NCBI GenBank assembly: GCA_021014945.1
Contig: MU266377.1
Location: forward strand, 1 to 64,000
DNA: 64,000 nucleotides
Direction of reading: 5' to 3'
Origin: Leucogyrophana mollusca
Lineage: Eukaryota > Basidiomycota > Agaricomycetes > Boletales
The position numbers and the translations under genes were made by a program. The notes below the pieces were generated by a model, which was given only the letters and a program-made list of their open reading frames with translations, searched no databases and was not told the DNA's origin. Each line of letters opens with the position of its first letter. The stretch's first letter is position 1. This document shows positions 1 to 11,662 of this stretch, piece after piece.

Positions 1-298
1 CATAGTGCCGTTGAATTTGATCTCTAATTCTAGGTAGTTGTGGAGAAATCAGCCAATCTTCAATTTTGTGTTTCACTCGGCTGTCCATAACTGTATACAA
101 AAATTTAGCAATGGTATCGACACTGATACATAGATAAGCTGGATGTATTGGTCCAGAAATAATCAACAAGAAAGCACCCTTGTTGAGCTTGAAAGATTTT
201 ATTCAGCGCCATGTACATGAGGGATTGTAGCGATGCGGACTTTTTGCAGCCTATTATTTTTTTTGACTCCGAGCAAATTCCAGCCACCGCATCACTGC

Positions 299-332
299 GG
301 CATGATCATGCCAGCGCTGGATTGCACTCCAG
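299..332. repeat. Cluster of overlapping palindromes
   Basis: A perfect 14-bp palindrome, GGCATGATCATGCC (299-312), runs directly into a 10-bp palindrome, CCAGCGCTGG (311-320). A further short hairpin, CTGGA/TCCAG, spans 317-332. The cluster lies just beside the folded segment at 359-469 and may belong to the same element. It could be a regulatory site or part of an RNA; nothing in the sequence decides this. Confidence 0.4.
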
Positions 333-358
333 CCTCGTCTATCGCACTAACTCGGAGA

Positions 359-469
359 TGGCACTACTGAAGTGGTTGGGCTGTGCCGAGCGTTAGCTCG
401 GAGGGACACAGGCAAGGTGGAGCCGCTCGGGTGGGCGGGAACCTTGCGTGCGGGTTTGTAGTAGTGCCA
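359..469. other. Candidate structured RNA or small inverted-repeat element
   Basis: A 10-bp perfect outer stem pairs 359-368 (TGGCACTACT) with 460-469 (AGTAGTGCCA). Inside it lie two adjacent hairpins. One pairs 381-391 with 396-401 and 407-411, with a GTTA loop and an AGGGA bulge. The other pairs 412-418 with 441-447 and 423-426 with 435-438. Three helices nested this way look like a multibranched RNA. No known RNA family was recognised. The ends could also be terminal inverted repeats of a very small element with a 2-bp GA flank. Strand and transcription are unknown. Confidence 0.3.
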
Positions 470-919
470 GATCACTCAAGGATATAATATTATGTGCTCG
501 GTATTAATGGGAATCAGCAAGTCTACGATAGTGGAGTGCGACGCCGAAGGCGTCTACGAAAAAGGGCGTGGAGGGCGGGAGAGAAAGAGTGTACGATTGG
601 GCGAGGGGGCGTGAACGACGGCTCGCGAGCTCAGTGGTAGTAGCAGAAGGGAAGAAAATTGATGTTGGACGTGTGGTGCCGGGCTCCGGCAAGCTGCGCC
701 CAGCACCCGGTGGCTCGGCATCTCTCGGCATCACTAACCTCAGTTCGATGTCCGATATATTGCCAAAAATGGAGGTGCTAACAATGTTCCGAAATACACT
801 GTAATAAGTGTACTTCTCGGTTCATGCACCCAGCAGACTTTTGTACTATGCTACAAGGTCAATGTCAATTTTATTGAAGTGCATGTCGCGAATAATAAGA
901 TCTAATTCCAATCCTGGAC

Positions 920-989
920 AAAAAGCAATAAATATTGAGACCCGTAGGTCTACCACTCCGGGAAAGCGTGTCATCCTTGTGCAGGGGCC

Positions 990-1021
<32 letters not shown>

Positions 1022-1043
1022 CGTATGTCACCCCGAAGGGGAC
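920..1043 (-). ncRNA. U6: U6 spliceosomal snRNA
   Basis: On the minus strand the sequence opens with a short 5' hairpin (GTCCCCTTCGGGG). It continues with the near-invariant U6 core, including AATTGGAACGATACAGAGAA and ATTAGCATGGCCCCTGC, and then AAGGATGACACGC. The ACAGAGA box pairs with the 5' splice site and AGC is part of the catalytic triad. The 3' internal stem-loop region follows but is hard to align. A TTTTT run at 920-924 is the likely Pol III stop, which makes the RNA about 120 nt, slightly longer than the usual 100-110. No intron interrupts the core. U6 is the catalytic RNA of the spliceosome and fits the intron-rich genes around it. Confidence 0.93.
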
Positions 1044-1778
1044 ATTATTTGATAGGAAAGTGCTCAGAATCAGAGCAGAGTTCTGTTTTTGAGCTTGGAA
1101 GCGGGTGAGGAGGAGCACATCAAAAGTAGGTATGATCGGCCAAATATGGTAAGTTCGTCGAATTCAACTCCGCGGCTTCGTTAAACCCTAACCCAACGAC
1201 AGCCAAGAAGGGTGAGCATTTTAAGGGCTTTCCGCAAACACAAATGTGCGATATCGGATTACGAGCGTGCATTAACCTGTGGACGGCGGAAAGAATAGTA
1301 AACTACGTTAGAAGTAAGGTGTCGGCACGGTTGCGAATGGTATATAGCTGACCACCTGGGAAAGTCTCAGTGCGGAGGTCGAGCACAGCGCATTGCAGCA
1401 TCAATCCTTGACAGCCATTACACTGATCACAACAGCTTCGGCGCTCTCATCATGGGTAAAACGTAAAGTGGCATGGAATTTCTGACCGCGAGAAGGTCGA
1501 ACAACGAACTACTACTGCTATGCGAATAGCAAGACGAACACATGTAAACGGTTTGCAACAACAAGCAAAGACAGCGTGGCTTGGAAGAATGAAAGGCTTG
1601 GGGGAACGAAACTGGGCAACCTAGTACAACATACAACGACCCTGAATAGCTTGACCAAGAGTTAGTATGAAAGAGGGGAAAGGGAAAAGAGAGCATGGTA
1701 GAATATCAACACTATCGTACAACCACAAGTCCCTCAACCTCGGGTGGAAGGGAATTCCTTTGTCACATATCACATAGC
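1044..1778. other. Intergenic region between U6 and SSD1
   Basis: No convincing gene was found here. It should contain the U6 promoter on the U6 side and the SSD1 3' UTR near 1.7 kb. A telobox-like AAACCCTAACCC motif lies near 1184-1195. Open frames in the stretch lack a family signature and have no supporting splice structure. Confidence 0.5.
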
Positions 1779-4700
1779 TCAGTTCTTCTGGTCCGCATAA
1801 GGGTTGACGCTGTACACTTTAATAACGGGTGGGCTCTTGGTCAGGTCGGCCGTGACAATAACCTAAAGGCGGGATTAGAAGAGCCTCTCCAAGGAAAGAG
1901 TAACACATACTGGCACGGTCATCAGTTCCTTGATGTCCTGGATTTTATGTCCAGACGGCGTGGTCCTCAAACCTTCAAAGACAGGCTGAACCTTGGCAGC
2001 CGACAGTAAGCGCTGCTTCGAAGTCTCTTTCTCCTTCTCCGCCTCGTTGTCTCTCCCGAGCACGATTTCGTCATCGTCAGCGTCATCTTCATCAAAAAGG
2101 GCGCTTTCGTCGTGGACAGAACGGGAAGCAACTTCCATCTTGGTCGCATGCTGCTCTGCATTCTGTTTCACCTTCTTGAGATGCTCGTCATCGCTGTGCT
2201 CCGCTAGCCAGCTGATGACATCCCTGTGGGACCAGTAGATCTGAAGAGTGTGAGAATGCTCATCATAAACGTGATTCTGCAGTAAATAGATCAGTAAGTC
2301 TTCACTGGAAAATAAGTGGTGATTTACGTCTATGGGCATTTGATCAACATGGACCCTCTTCTCGATGCCAAACTCGGGAACCAAGACATCAAAGGCAGCA
2401 TCAAGAACGCCGACGACCTTGGCCTGACGAATGACAGGGCCGTATCGATGAGTCAAGTCTGAGATGAGTACACAGAGGTACAAGTGAGTTGATTGCTCTT
2501 GAGCCAGTTTTGCGGAATCCTTCTTGCTGTATATAATTGTCAGCCAGAGAGTTTACACAAGTTCCCAAGATCACGAACATATTGCACTGTTGCGCAACCT
2601 TCGCCACCGCATCACGATCCATGGAAAATTTGGGCTCAGCTACGTAAGACCCGGATGAGCATAGACTGATGGAGTGTGTACCAGTAAGACGCACCTCCTC
2701 CTTGCAAGACAGACTCGAGTTGACGATGCACCAGGATGTCAGCATAGCGACGGATGGGAGAGGTGAAGTGGGTGTAAAGAGGCAAATTCAGAGCGTAATG
2801 ACCATACTTCGCAATGTCGAGCATGCCGGCGCAGAAGTACTTCGCGCGATGAGTAGCCTTGAAGGAGAGCAATTCAAGCAACTTGCGAGCAGTAGGGTTC
2901 TGGATTGCATCGAAAGAGCGCATCATCGCGCCAGAAGACGATGTATCGACCTCCACTCCAAGACGTTTAGCACGTTCCGCAAAGGCATTCTATGTGAACA
3001 GATTAATACATGAAAATGGCTGTGTATCGAGGAAAAGAACTCACGAGCCGTCTTTCGATGGGAGTGTCGTGCCTTCGAAGGAGTGCTTGTTCTGGGAGGT
3101 GAACGGCGATGCGTTGTGCCACAGAGATGTTGGTCAGTAGCATAAACTATGCGAAAGAATGTCAGAACGAGGTGAATGAATTCAAATTGTGGGACATCAC
3201 CTCCTCCACTAGCTCGTTGGCATCAGCTCGCTCATATTGACTGCAGTCCACCGGGAGACCGTTCTCATCCAGCGTAAAATGCAAGCGCAAGGAGGACAGG
3301 CTTAAAGCACCATCTTGGAAACGGCGAGCACGCAGTTGTTTCGCAAGACCGTTCAACACCTTGATATCGTGCTCAATGGCCGAGGCAGCGTGTTCCGGAG
3401 TAACTGGGACTTCGCTCAAAAGATGGCCATCAATGACCTTCTGGGCATCTGTATACGAAAGCTTGGCGGCCGACCTAAAGAGAATCAGTTATGCATCAGC
3501 TAGTCGGCTGTTTGAACCTACTTGATGACAGTCTTCCCAAACCACTTGTTGGTCACTCTTCCGTCTTTGGTCAGCGTAAACACCGCAGAGAAAGCCAGAC
3601 GTTCCTCCCCGGGGTTGAGACTGCATCCCTCTTCACTGAGCGTGGGAGGTAGCATTGGGACAGCTCGCTGGACAAGGTAGACGCTAGTGGCCCTCTTGCG
3701 AGCGTCGCGATCGAGAGCGGTATTGGGTTTGACGAAATGAGAGACGTCCGCAATGTGGACACCAATATCGTAGGTGCCATCATCGTTAGCTTTAACAGAT
3801 AGAGCATCGTCCAGGTCCTTGGCAGAGTCGGGGTCGATGGTGAATATGCGCTCTTGACGCAAGTCCTTGCGAACTTCATATTCTCTTTCAGGAACCCTGG
3901 AGAAGTCGTCAGTGAATCAGTGAGCGATCGGCGAGAAACTATACTGACGTCCAGGGAGTGGGAGGGAGGCACTTGAGTACACTGTCCGTGAACTCTTCAG
4001 TAGGGAAGTTACAGTCCTTCAGCAGAGCGCTGGTCTCGACCTCAATGTCACCGATGGGACCGAGTTCCTCTGCCAAGGTACCGAAGGGGTGAAGAGAACT
4101 GATGGGCTGGACAACAAAAGTAAATCAAGCTGTTTATCATCTGGAGAGCGCAAAAACACGAACGTGACGTTTTATGCAGGCAACGAATAGTTTGTTGACG
4201 TAGGCTTCAGAGTTCTGCACGAAATCTGCGGGCGCCTGCTCGGTAGGGATCGCAATAAGAGGTACACGCTTGTCGGTGGGCTTGAACCAAACGATTTTGG
4301 GGCGCTCAATAGGGCCTCGCCTGGGTTCATCGCCGCGGTCACCTTCACGCTCTCGGCGCTCTGCTTCTTGCTTTTCCTTGGTAGCTGCCGAAGATGGGCG
4401 CAGAAGACCGAGAGTACCAGAGAAGAGTTGACCTGGCATTCGCTCGACGACAGCCACGACATGGCCGGCGAACTGGGGCTTCACATCATCCGTGACCCTG
4501 CGAAACAACGATGAGCTGTAATCATAACCGACGTGTAAAGAACATACTCTTCATCCTCGAAAAGCATCAAGCCTTGACCTTCGACCTCCACGTCGTCCTT
4601 CTTCTTATCGTCTTTGCGACCGCCGGTAGATTTGAGGTCGTATGCAGAGTTCTCTTCCTTCTTCCTCTTCTTTTCTTCTTTCTCCTTTTTCGTGCCCCAC

Positions 4701-6813
4701 ACCTCATCAACGTCAAGGAGCTCAACAGCCACGATGTCTCCCTCCAAAGCACGATTACGGTCCTTAGACCCGCAAATATAGATGTCGGCGTCAAGAACTT
4801 CGGTAGCGACATATGCATCGGAACGATTACGCTTGTTGACACGTAAAATACCGACAACAAGTTTTCCTGCTGCAAGAAGCGGCGGCAGCGAAGCCTGGGG
4901 GAGGTAAGGAGCGAAAAGAGATTTGCGTTGGGGTTGGTTCGATTGCTGTTGTAACTGGGACTGGAATTGTTGTTGTTGCTGCTGCTGTTGCTGCATGAGG
5001 CTGACTCCACCAAGGTTCAGGCCCATCATGTTCGCGGCCATCATGTTCGGAAGCATGTTAGGGAAGCTAAATGAAGGCATCTTGTGGTGGTGACCACCAG
5101 CGGCAGCACGGAACTGCTGGAGGCTCTGTAGCTGGGCCTGTGCCTGCGCCAGATCAGCGGCAAAGGCGCTATTGCCTTGGATACCACCGACACCACCATC
5201 TATGGTCCGAGGTCAGTTTCGATGCTCAGATAGACAATGGTAAACGCACTGATCCGCCAACTGGAATCGGCGCGGGAGGGTTGACGGGAGTGTCCTCCAA
5301 ATCCGGGAGGAGGAGCAAATCCATCATCAAATCCATCTTGACCACTGTAGGGGAAGCTGACAGAACCCTGGCCTCCTTGCCCCGAATTAGACTTGTTGAC
5401 AACGTTGACGCTGTGCCTCCTGCCATGCCCTCGAGGAAGACCGGAAGGTTGATTATCGATACCAAGACCGAGGTTGCCCATGCTATTGAACTGGCCCATT
5501 GGCGAATTGAAACCGTTCAATGGATTGTTTCCACCCCCGACGCCGAGCGGGAGGGTGCTTTGAACACGCCGGTGTCGATTGGGTGCAAGGCCAGGAGTCT
5601 GTAAGGACAAAACTTGGTTGGATGCGAGTTGCTGCTGATAGAGAGCCTGCTGTTGTTGCTGAAGGGCCTCGATCTGGCTTTGCAAAGCGATCTGTGTGGA
5701 GTAAACTATGAGCCATGAACCTGAAAACCTTAACAGCAACAGATATACCTGCTCCGCCATGATGCCTGTGATATCACTCTCCTGCTTTCTGTGGGTAGGC
5801 TCCAGCATGTTATTGTCTGAAGGGAAATTCTGCTGGTGCTGCTGGGGAAACTGGAAACCAGCATCCTCTTCATTGATAGGAGGGCCCATTGGCACATTGG
5901 AGCTAGCCCTCCTTCGAGCGCCAAACATGAATCCCGGTGCCAACTGAGGACGCCCGGTGGGTCCAAGAACATCTTGCTCCTGTTGTGCAGCGAGAGCTGC
6001 GAAACGCGGAGCCATGAAGCTCTGGGACTGCGAGCGCGGTTGGTGTCCGGATGGAGGATAAAAGCTTTCCGCTATCTCGCCGTCTTCAAAGGAGACGCCA
6101 GCTGCATCTTCGGCATCTTCCATCATGGCGCCAAGATGGGGTGAGAATGAACTGTAACCTCCCGAAAGCGCAGCAGCGCCGAGAGACGCAGCCTTGCGGT
6201 GCCTTACAGCCTCAGCTAAACTAGAAGAGGGGAAAGCCGTAGCACCGGGCTGAAAGACGGGAGCATTGATGGGGAGGTTAGATGTCTGCGGCTGGGGAGC
6301 GTGGATGGAGGCCGAGAGCGAGTTGCTAATGCCTGGATTCGCTTGATTCGGTGGAGAAGTAGTCTTGAGGTCGGCGATGACCCTTTGTAAAGAGGACAGC
6401 GCGTCACTAGAGTCCGTCGCAGAAGCGGGAGCAGGTGAAGAAGATTGGCCCATAGAAGAGCGATCCTTCGCGGTGCCGCCGCGGTTGCCCTGAGAGGCCG
6501 ATGGTTGAGCCTTACGGTGGCTGGGATTACGTTGTCCGCTGCCCTGACTCTTGTTGCGCGACTCGTTCTTCTTGGGGTCAGGCGCCTTCTTGTTGGAGTC
6601 GGATCCGGACTCAGCAGAAGCCGCGGGAGGACCAGCAGGCTTTTTGTTGCCGGTTCTGGATGATGGTCTTGGAGCACCTGGAAGATTCCCTGCTGCAGAC
6701 GTTGGTCTAGCATTGGAGGCAGTCCTCTTCGGTCCCCTGGCGTTACCAGGCGCAGAGTTGGACTTCTTAGAGTCGTCCCTCTTGAGCTGGCCTTGCGTGG
6801 ATTCGTCTGTCAT
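1779..6813 (-). CDS. SSD1: SSD1/Dis3L2-family RNB-domain RNA-binding protein
   Basis: This is a long multi-exon gene of roughly 1,500 residues. It begins MTDESTQGQLKRDDSKKSNS. The first ~600 residues are disordered and rich in Ser, Pro, Gln and Gly, with a poly-Q run near 4970-4995. Cold-shock/OB segments follow, then the RNB domain. The RNB domain carries IDPDSAKDLDDAL near 3.8 kb and FTSPIRRYADILVHR near 2.7 kb. The last exon, after a 48-nt intron at 1863-1910, ends in NPYADQKN. Fungal Ssd1 binds mRNAs for cell-wall proteins and controls their translation and localisation. Many ascomycete members have lost nuclease residues, but all four RNB aspartates are present here. The intron at 5692-5748 is 57 nt and open in frame. 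Exon edges were placed by hand. Confidence 0.9.
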
Positions 6814-7266
6814 TTCGTTCGTAGCGTGTTCTGGCAGAAAGATGTTGGACGTTATGAAATGTTTTTGGGTTTATATGTTTTCTGGATGGTCTTGACTGAT
6901 AATTGGACAGCCTGTGAGCCTGATCTGGACCTAACTGCGGGATGAAAAATGAACCTACAAGTGATAGGAAAGTTGGGATAATGTTGATTATTGAAAGTCT
7001 TTGCCCTGTAGGGCGAGTGAGGGATTATGAAGAGTGAATGCCGTGTGGGCTTGTCGTCGCAAGGAACAGAGAGACCTCTCATTTTCGTATCCAGTGCTCG
7101 CGCAGTGAAATTTCTTCCCACGCTCGATACATCATCACAGGCACTGCACGCATCACGGAACCAAACAAGGCTGCTCCGATATTATCTACTTTTCGACAGC
7201 CGACATTCGTACGCATCTACATATCCATAGTCTAATGTCTACGTGCTTCCAGAAGCCTCTACAACC
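6814..7266. other. SSD1 upstream region
   Basis: No gene was recognised in this stretch. It lies upstream of the SSD1 start and downstream of the IDH stop, both minus strand. It should contain the SSD1 promoter and 5' UTR and the IDH 3' UTR. The short open frames here show no family signature. Confidence 0.5.
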
Positions 7267-9082
7267 TCAGGCCTTGCTCAGTTTCGCAATGATCGCGCTC
7301 GTATATTCCTTGGTCGATGCCTTGCCCCCCAGGTCGCCGGTAATGGTCTTGCCTTCGGCGATGGTCTGAGATAGAGAGGCATTAGACACACCCGACAGGA
7401 GTGAGTAAGAGGTCATACGCTAAGGGTAGCATTTTCGATCTTTGCAGCGTGCTCGTTCAAGTTCATGTGTCTGTCGAGGCAAACACCGGATCAGTCGCCG
7501 AACTGCAGAGTACGTGCCCCAAGTTGACGTACCTCAACATCATGAGGGAAGACAGAAGCAGCGCCGTGGGATTAGCTAATCCCTTGCCTGTACAATCAAG
7601 CAACTTAAGCGATGCTAAGTAGATGAAATGCGGCCCGGGCGTTACCAGCAATGTCTGGGGCAGACCCATGTACAGCTTCGAAGATCGATGCATCCTGTGG
7701 AAAGATGAGGGAGGCGCTCGTGATTTGGGGTGGAAACGTACACGGCCTATGTTTCCGGAAGGAGTGAGACCGAGACCACCGATCAAGCCTGCACACATGT
7801 CGGATAGAATATCACCGTAGAGATTCGGCATCACCATGACCCGGTTGGAATAAGGCGCGGGATTTTGCACAACCTGCGGATACCGGCAAGGTCAGCACGA
7901 GAAAATGTACGTCTTATTATGGAACGAACCTGAAGGCAAACACGGTCCAACAAGTCCTCGTCGTAGGCGATATCCGGAAAGTCCTTTGATACTTGGCGGC
8001 ATGCAGACAAGAACATACCATCAGACATTTTCCTACAAGTTGTCAGCAGCCGACAGGCAGTCGTCCCATTTAACTCACATGATGTTCGCCTTATGTACAG
8101 CGGTCACTCTTTTCCTGCCACTGGACTGTGCGTAGTGGAACGCGTAGCGGGCGACGCGTTCCGACGCGTCCCATGTGATAAGCTTGATGGATTGGACAAC
8201 ACCGTCGACTATCTGCACGAAAGAGGTAAATCAAGAAACATGCTCCAATTGACGTGTATTTACCTCGTGCTCTATACCCGAGTACTCCCCCTCAGTATTT
8301 TCACGGATGAGGACCGTGTTTACGTCGTCATAAGGCGTCTTGAAGCCCTTGATAGAAGCACATGGTCGGACATTAGCGAACAAGTTGAAGGTGCGACGCA
8401 GAGTCAGATTGAGGGAGACATGGCCCTTGCCGACTACATAACATTAGTTCGATATTGGTGGTAAGTCAGAGAAGACGTTACAGCCCACGTACTAGGTGTC
8501 GCAAGAGGTCCTAAAGATATGGCATTGATTTCACACACTGCAACTTTTGACATGAAACTCACCTTTTAATGCGACGGTGTTCTTCTTCACCGAATTTATG
8601 GCAGCATCGGGGATAACCGTCTTGCCACCTTTCAACACAGGCGTGACGCTGACCTCCTCCCATTCGATAGGGACCTATACGACGTGTAAGATTCGTGGTT
8701 ACAGATGCGACAGAGATGAGTACGTTTGCAGCAGAGTATATGGCTTTTACGGATTCACTAATTTCTGGTCCAATACCTAAAAGTACTGACGTCAGTCAAA
8801 GGCAAGCGCCAGTTGACATGTACCCACCGTCTCCTGGAATAAGAGTAACCGAGTACTTTCCCTGCGCAATAATGAGGAAGTGGTGCAAACATATGATTTT
8901 AAGAGCTTACATTGCTACCTTTGTTGCCAGCGAAGGCAGCGGTAGGTGCGGCGGAAGCATACCGACGCAATGGCTGCACCGCAGCGAATGAGTAGTGAAT
9001 TTTGAGCTCAAACGAATCCACATACTTGTGCGGCTCTGAGTGCGCCCTGCGCAGTGCCAATGAACGAACGATGAGCCAGCAT
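7267..9082 (-). CDS. IDH2: NAD-dependent isocitrate dehydrogenase, catalytic (IDH2/IDH3A-type) subunit, mitochondrial
   Basis: The enzyme oxidises isocitrate to 2-oxoglutarate in the mitochondrial TCA cycle with NAD+. The start [12 protein letters not shown] leads, across the first intron, to PLRRYASAA, a typical presequence. Later exons give [66 protein letters not shown] and GLTPSGNIG. The ENTEGEYSG and [12 protein letters not shown] patterns match the catalytic subunit (yeast IDH2, animal IDH3A) and not the regulatory one. The protein ends in AIIAKLSKA. It is split into many small exons, which hides it from simple frame reading. The partner regulatory subunit is not in this window. Confidence 0.92.
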
Positions 9083-9367
9083 TTTGCTTTGGGAAAAAAA
9101 GAAAGGTGTGTCTCAACAAAAAAGCTGGAGCACACGGGTCCGGGTATACACGATTATCCCACGTGGTTATCATCCGCTTCCGCTGGGATGCAGTCGCTCG
9201 GATCACACGTCAAAGGGGCATAACGGCGGCAGCCTGTCTGGGAGTGTGAAGCCTGTCTGGCAAACACGCTGTCAACGAGAACCGAAAATACACTAAGATA
9301 CAGAACATATGAAAACAGAACTCCTCGTGATAAACATTCCAATGATTATAATAACAGAATCTATCAT

Positions 9368-10241
9368 TCAACCGCTGAGCAAACCATTGAGCTGCTGCCG
9401 GTATTGTTCCATTGTTCTCTCGGTTTCCTCTTCGTCCAGCTTGTCTTGAAGCGACTGAATGGGTGTCAAGCCTGTGCATAGAGACCAGAAGGAAACCGCC
9501 ACTTACTGGGAGTTCCGTTCCAGCGGCTCCAGCTTCCCCCAGCTTACCATTCGTTAGCTCGAACAAAACTTTATCGACTTCGGCGTCCGCTTCATCTTCT
9601 ATTTCCTCGTCCTCCTCCATATTAAGGGTGTCTTCTAGCATCTCCTCCATAATTCCGGCCTTGGTCCATTAAGGCGAGATGATCACAGATCCCACAAACA
9701 GCGAGCGCACCTTGGTCATCTCCATGCTCATTTCTCGCATGGCTTGACTGATCTGAGGCAACTTGATGAGAGCGTTTGACATCCTCATGATTTCAGTCGA
9801 TTTCTGCAGCGAGCCAGTGACTTTCATCATAGCTGGGACATAACTTGCTGTTAGTATCGGGTTTCACACACAGGCAAACATATAACGCACCCAGTTGCTG
9901 TGTCAACTGAGTGCCAATGGAACCTAGGCGAGCCTTGCTAACAGAAAGTCTATCCTTCTGCTTATTGCTTCGCACCACTTCCCTCGCTAGAATACGCGCA
10001 GACTTGACGTCCCCTTTGGTAGCAAGTTGTTTCACCGTGGCTCGAACTTTGTTCGTGGCAACATCAAGCTGTTTGATTCATGCGTTCAACGTTCAGCGTT
10101 TGGAAGTGCAGAGTGACATAGAGTGCCGACCTGCCTCATCTCCCTGTCGAGTTGCCGGCTTTCCGCTCGTAACTTTGACTGCCACGCACGAACCTTTTCC
10201 TCTGGGGTCGGTCCATAGAGGAACCGATTGATAGATTGCAT
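9368..10241 (-). CDS. VPS24: ESCRT-III subunit VPS24 (CHMP3-like)
   Basis: The protein starts MQSINRFLYGPTPEEKVRAW, matching the yeast and animal Vps24/CHMP3 N-terminus. A basic helical core follows, containing KGDVKSARILAREVVRSNKQ and LSVSKARLGSIGTQ. Further on are LQKSTEIMRMSNALIKLPQI, IMEEMLEDTLNMEEDEEIED and EVDKVLFELTNGKL. The C-terminus, RTMEQYRQQLNGLLSG, is the likely MIM1-type helix that binds Vps4. ESCRT-III polymerises on endosomes to bud cargo vesicles inward for vacuolar breakdown. Four or five short introns interrupt the gene. CHMP2 (Vps2) was considered, but the MEEMLEDT motif and the start favour Vps24. Confidence 0.88.
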
Positions 10242-10697
10242 GCTATAGGAAAGAGCACTGAGCAGCAGCAGCGGCAGGCCGTCTCTTAGGGCTGTGGCGT
10301 GACTGCGAACCGCAAACGTACAGGATTGCCTTTCTAGGTGCGACCAAAGTGTGGCCTTCCTCGAGTCACCACTGCGAACCCAAAAGCTCTAATCACAAAA
10401 CATCGGACATGGACAGGGCTCGCCCGGGTGTCTGCTGGCTTTCTTACCTCCACAGTGATACCTTGGGGCGAATGAGATGACTCGTTCCGCGATGCGGTTG
10501 CGGCTGGCTGTCTCTGTCTTCTAGCGGCTGACACCGAAGGAGGGTACATAAATCCCTCGCTCTCCGAGATCGGAATAATTCGTGTCAACTTCATCAATTC
10601 CTCTTACCATATACATTGCAGTCGGTCTGGTACCACGCAAGCTCAGGCAACTGGTCATCAGTCTTTATCTCCCTGTCCCTTTCCCGTCCCTTGCCAT
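10242..10697. promoter_or_regulatory. Divergent region between VPS24 and the Kre9-like gene
   Basis: This 456-bp stretch lies between two start codons on opposite strands, so it should hold both promoters. No open frame in it has a family signature. No clear TATA box was found for either direction. Confidence 0.4.
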
Positions 10698-11662
10698 ATG
10701 TCTTTGCTGGCGTTACTCCTTTTCTCGTCCGCCGCTTCAGCTGCGCTCACTGCGACCTCGCCCGGGCCCAATGAAAAGTATAGAGCGGGGTCCACTTGTA
10801 CGATCAAGTGGAGTGTGGACACAACGAATATTTGGAACAATGTTACGATTGGTTGAGCACATCCATCTTACCCCAAGCATTGTCTGACATGCTTGACATG
10901 TAGACCTTATGTCTGGTCCAAATCTGAACATGTCGCAGGTTACCACTGTTGTCCGCCACATCGATGGCACTAACTCTCGTTTGACCTCCTTCAACTGGAC
11001 ATGCCCCGAAGTGGACCCGTACTCCAATATATACTTCTACCAGGTCAGCTGAGAATACCACCGAACTGACACTGGTCCTGAAACATGCCCTCATTAAATA
11101 TAGCTCTCCAATAACGCAGATACAGCAAATTCTGTGTGGACTGCGCGCTTTACGGTACAGTCCTCAATCCTCTAGTGGAAGGCGCTTCTTATTTATATCT
11201 CGACAGATCGAGTCTCCTTCTGGTGAATCGACACCTGCGGAACACACAGAACAGCCTGGCGGTGCACCTATCCCTTGGGGCACCGGTCACCTCGCAGGCT
11301 CCAGCCGGGTCTCAGGTGCGGAGGGCGATGGAAGTGCTGGAAGCTACCCACCACCAACCCACACTCGTAGGCGTAAGGTACGAGAAACTGCGATCAGCGC
11401 CATCAACGGCGCCCCCGACTCATCTTCCACCGAGTCTGATCAAGGGAGGCATCATAGCGGCCGAGCCAAGGACACCACCGAAACTAACGTGACCCACAAG
11501 AACGATGACTACTCTGGTGCTTTCCCTCCTGAGCAGGGGGCATTCTCGAGGTCTGTACCACCTCACACAGAGGGTAGACCTACGAGTAGAGGGAGCATAC
11601 GCGGAGCGAGTTCTAGTATCTACATTCTTTGTACATTTAGCGCCATATGGTTGACGCTTTGA
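10698..11662 (+). CDS. GPI-anchored Kre9/Knh1-type cell-wall protein
   Basis: Four exons (10698-10851, 10904-11043, 11104-11154, 11207-11662) join in frame to 266 residues. The signal peptide MSLLALLLFSSAASA is followed by ALTATSPGPNEKYRAGSTCT, the start of the Ser-Thr-rich GPI-anchored family domain (Kre9/Knh1 N-terminal type). Conserved-looking pieces are TIKWSVD, VRHIDGTNSRLTSFNWTCP and SNIYFYQ. A long Ser/Gly/Pro/Thr-rich stalk follows, then a hydrophobic end (IYILCTFSAIWLTL) typical of a GPI-attachment signal. Related proteins are secreted and linked to beta-1,6-glucan assembly or wall integrity. The exact role of this member is not known from sequence. Confidence 0.82.

Noticed and set aside
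319..334. TTGCACTCCAGCCT resembles the 3' part of animal SRP/Alu RNA
   Set aside because: The match is only about 14 nt and the expected SRP S-domain loops (GNAR tetraloop, asymmetric loop) are absent on either side.
504..804. Overlapping frames downstream of the folded segment
   Set aside because: Low-complexity composition with no domain and no intron structure like the neighbouring genes.
1427..1696. 89-codon minus-strand frame
   Set aside because: Ser/Phe/Leu-rich sequence just past the SSD1 stop without any signature; most likely 3' UTR.
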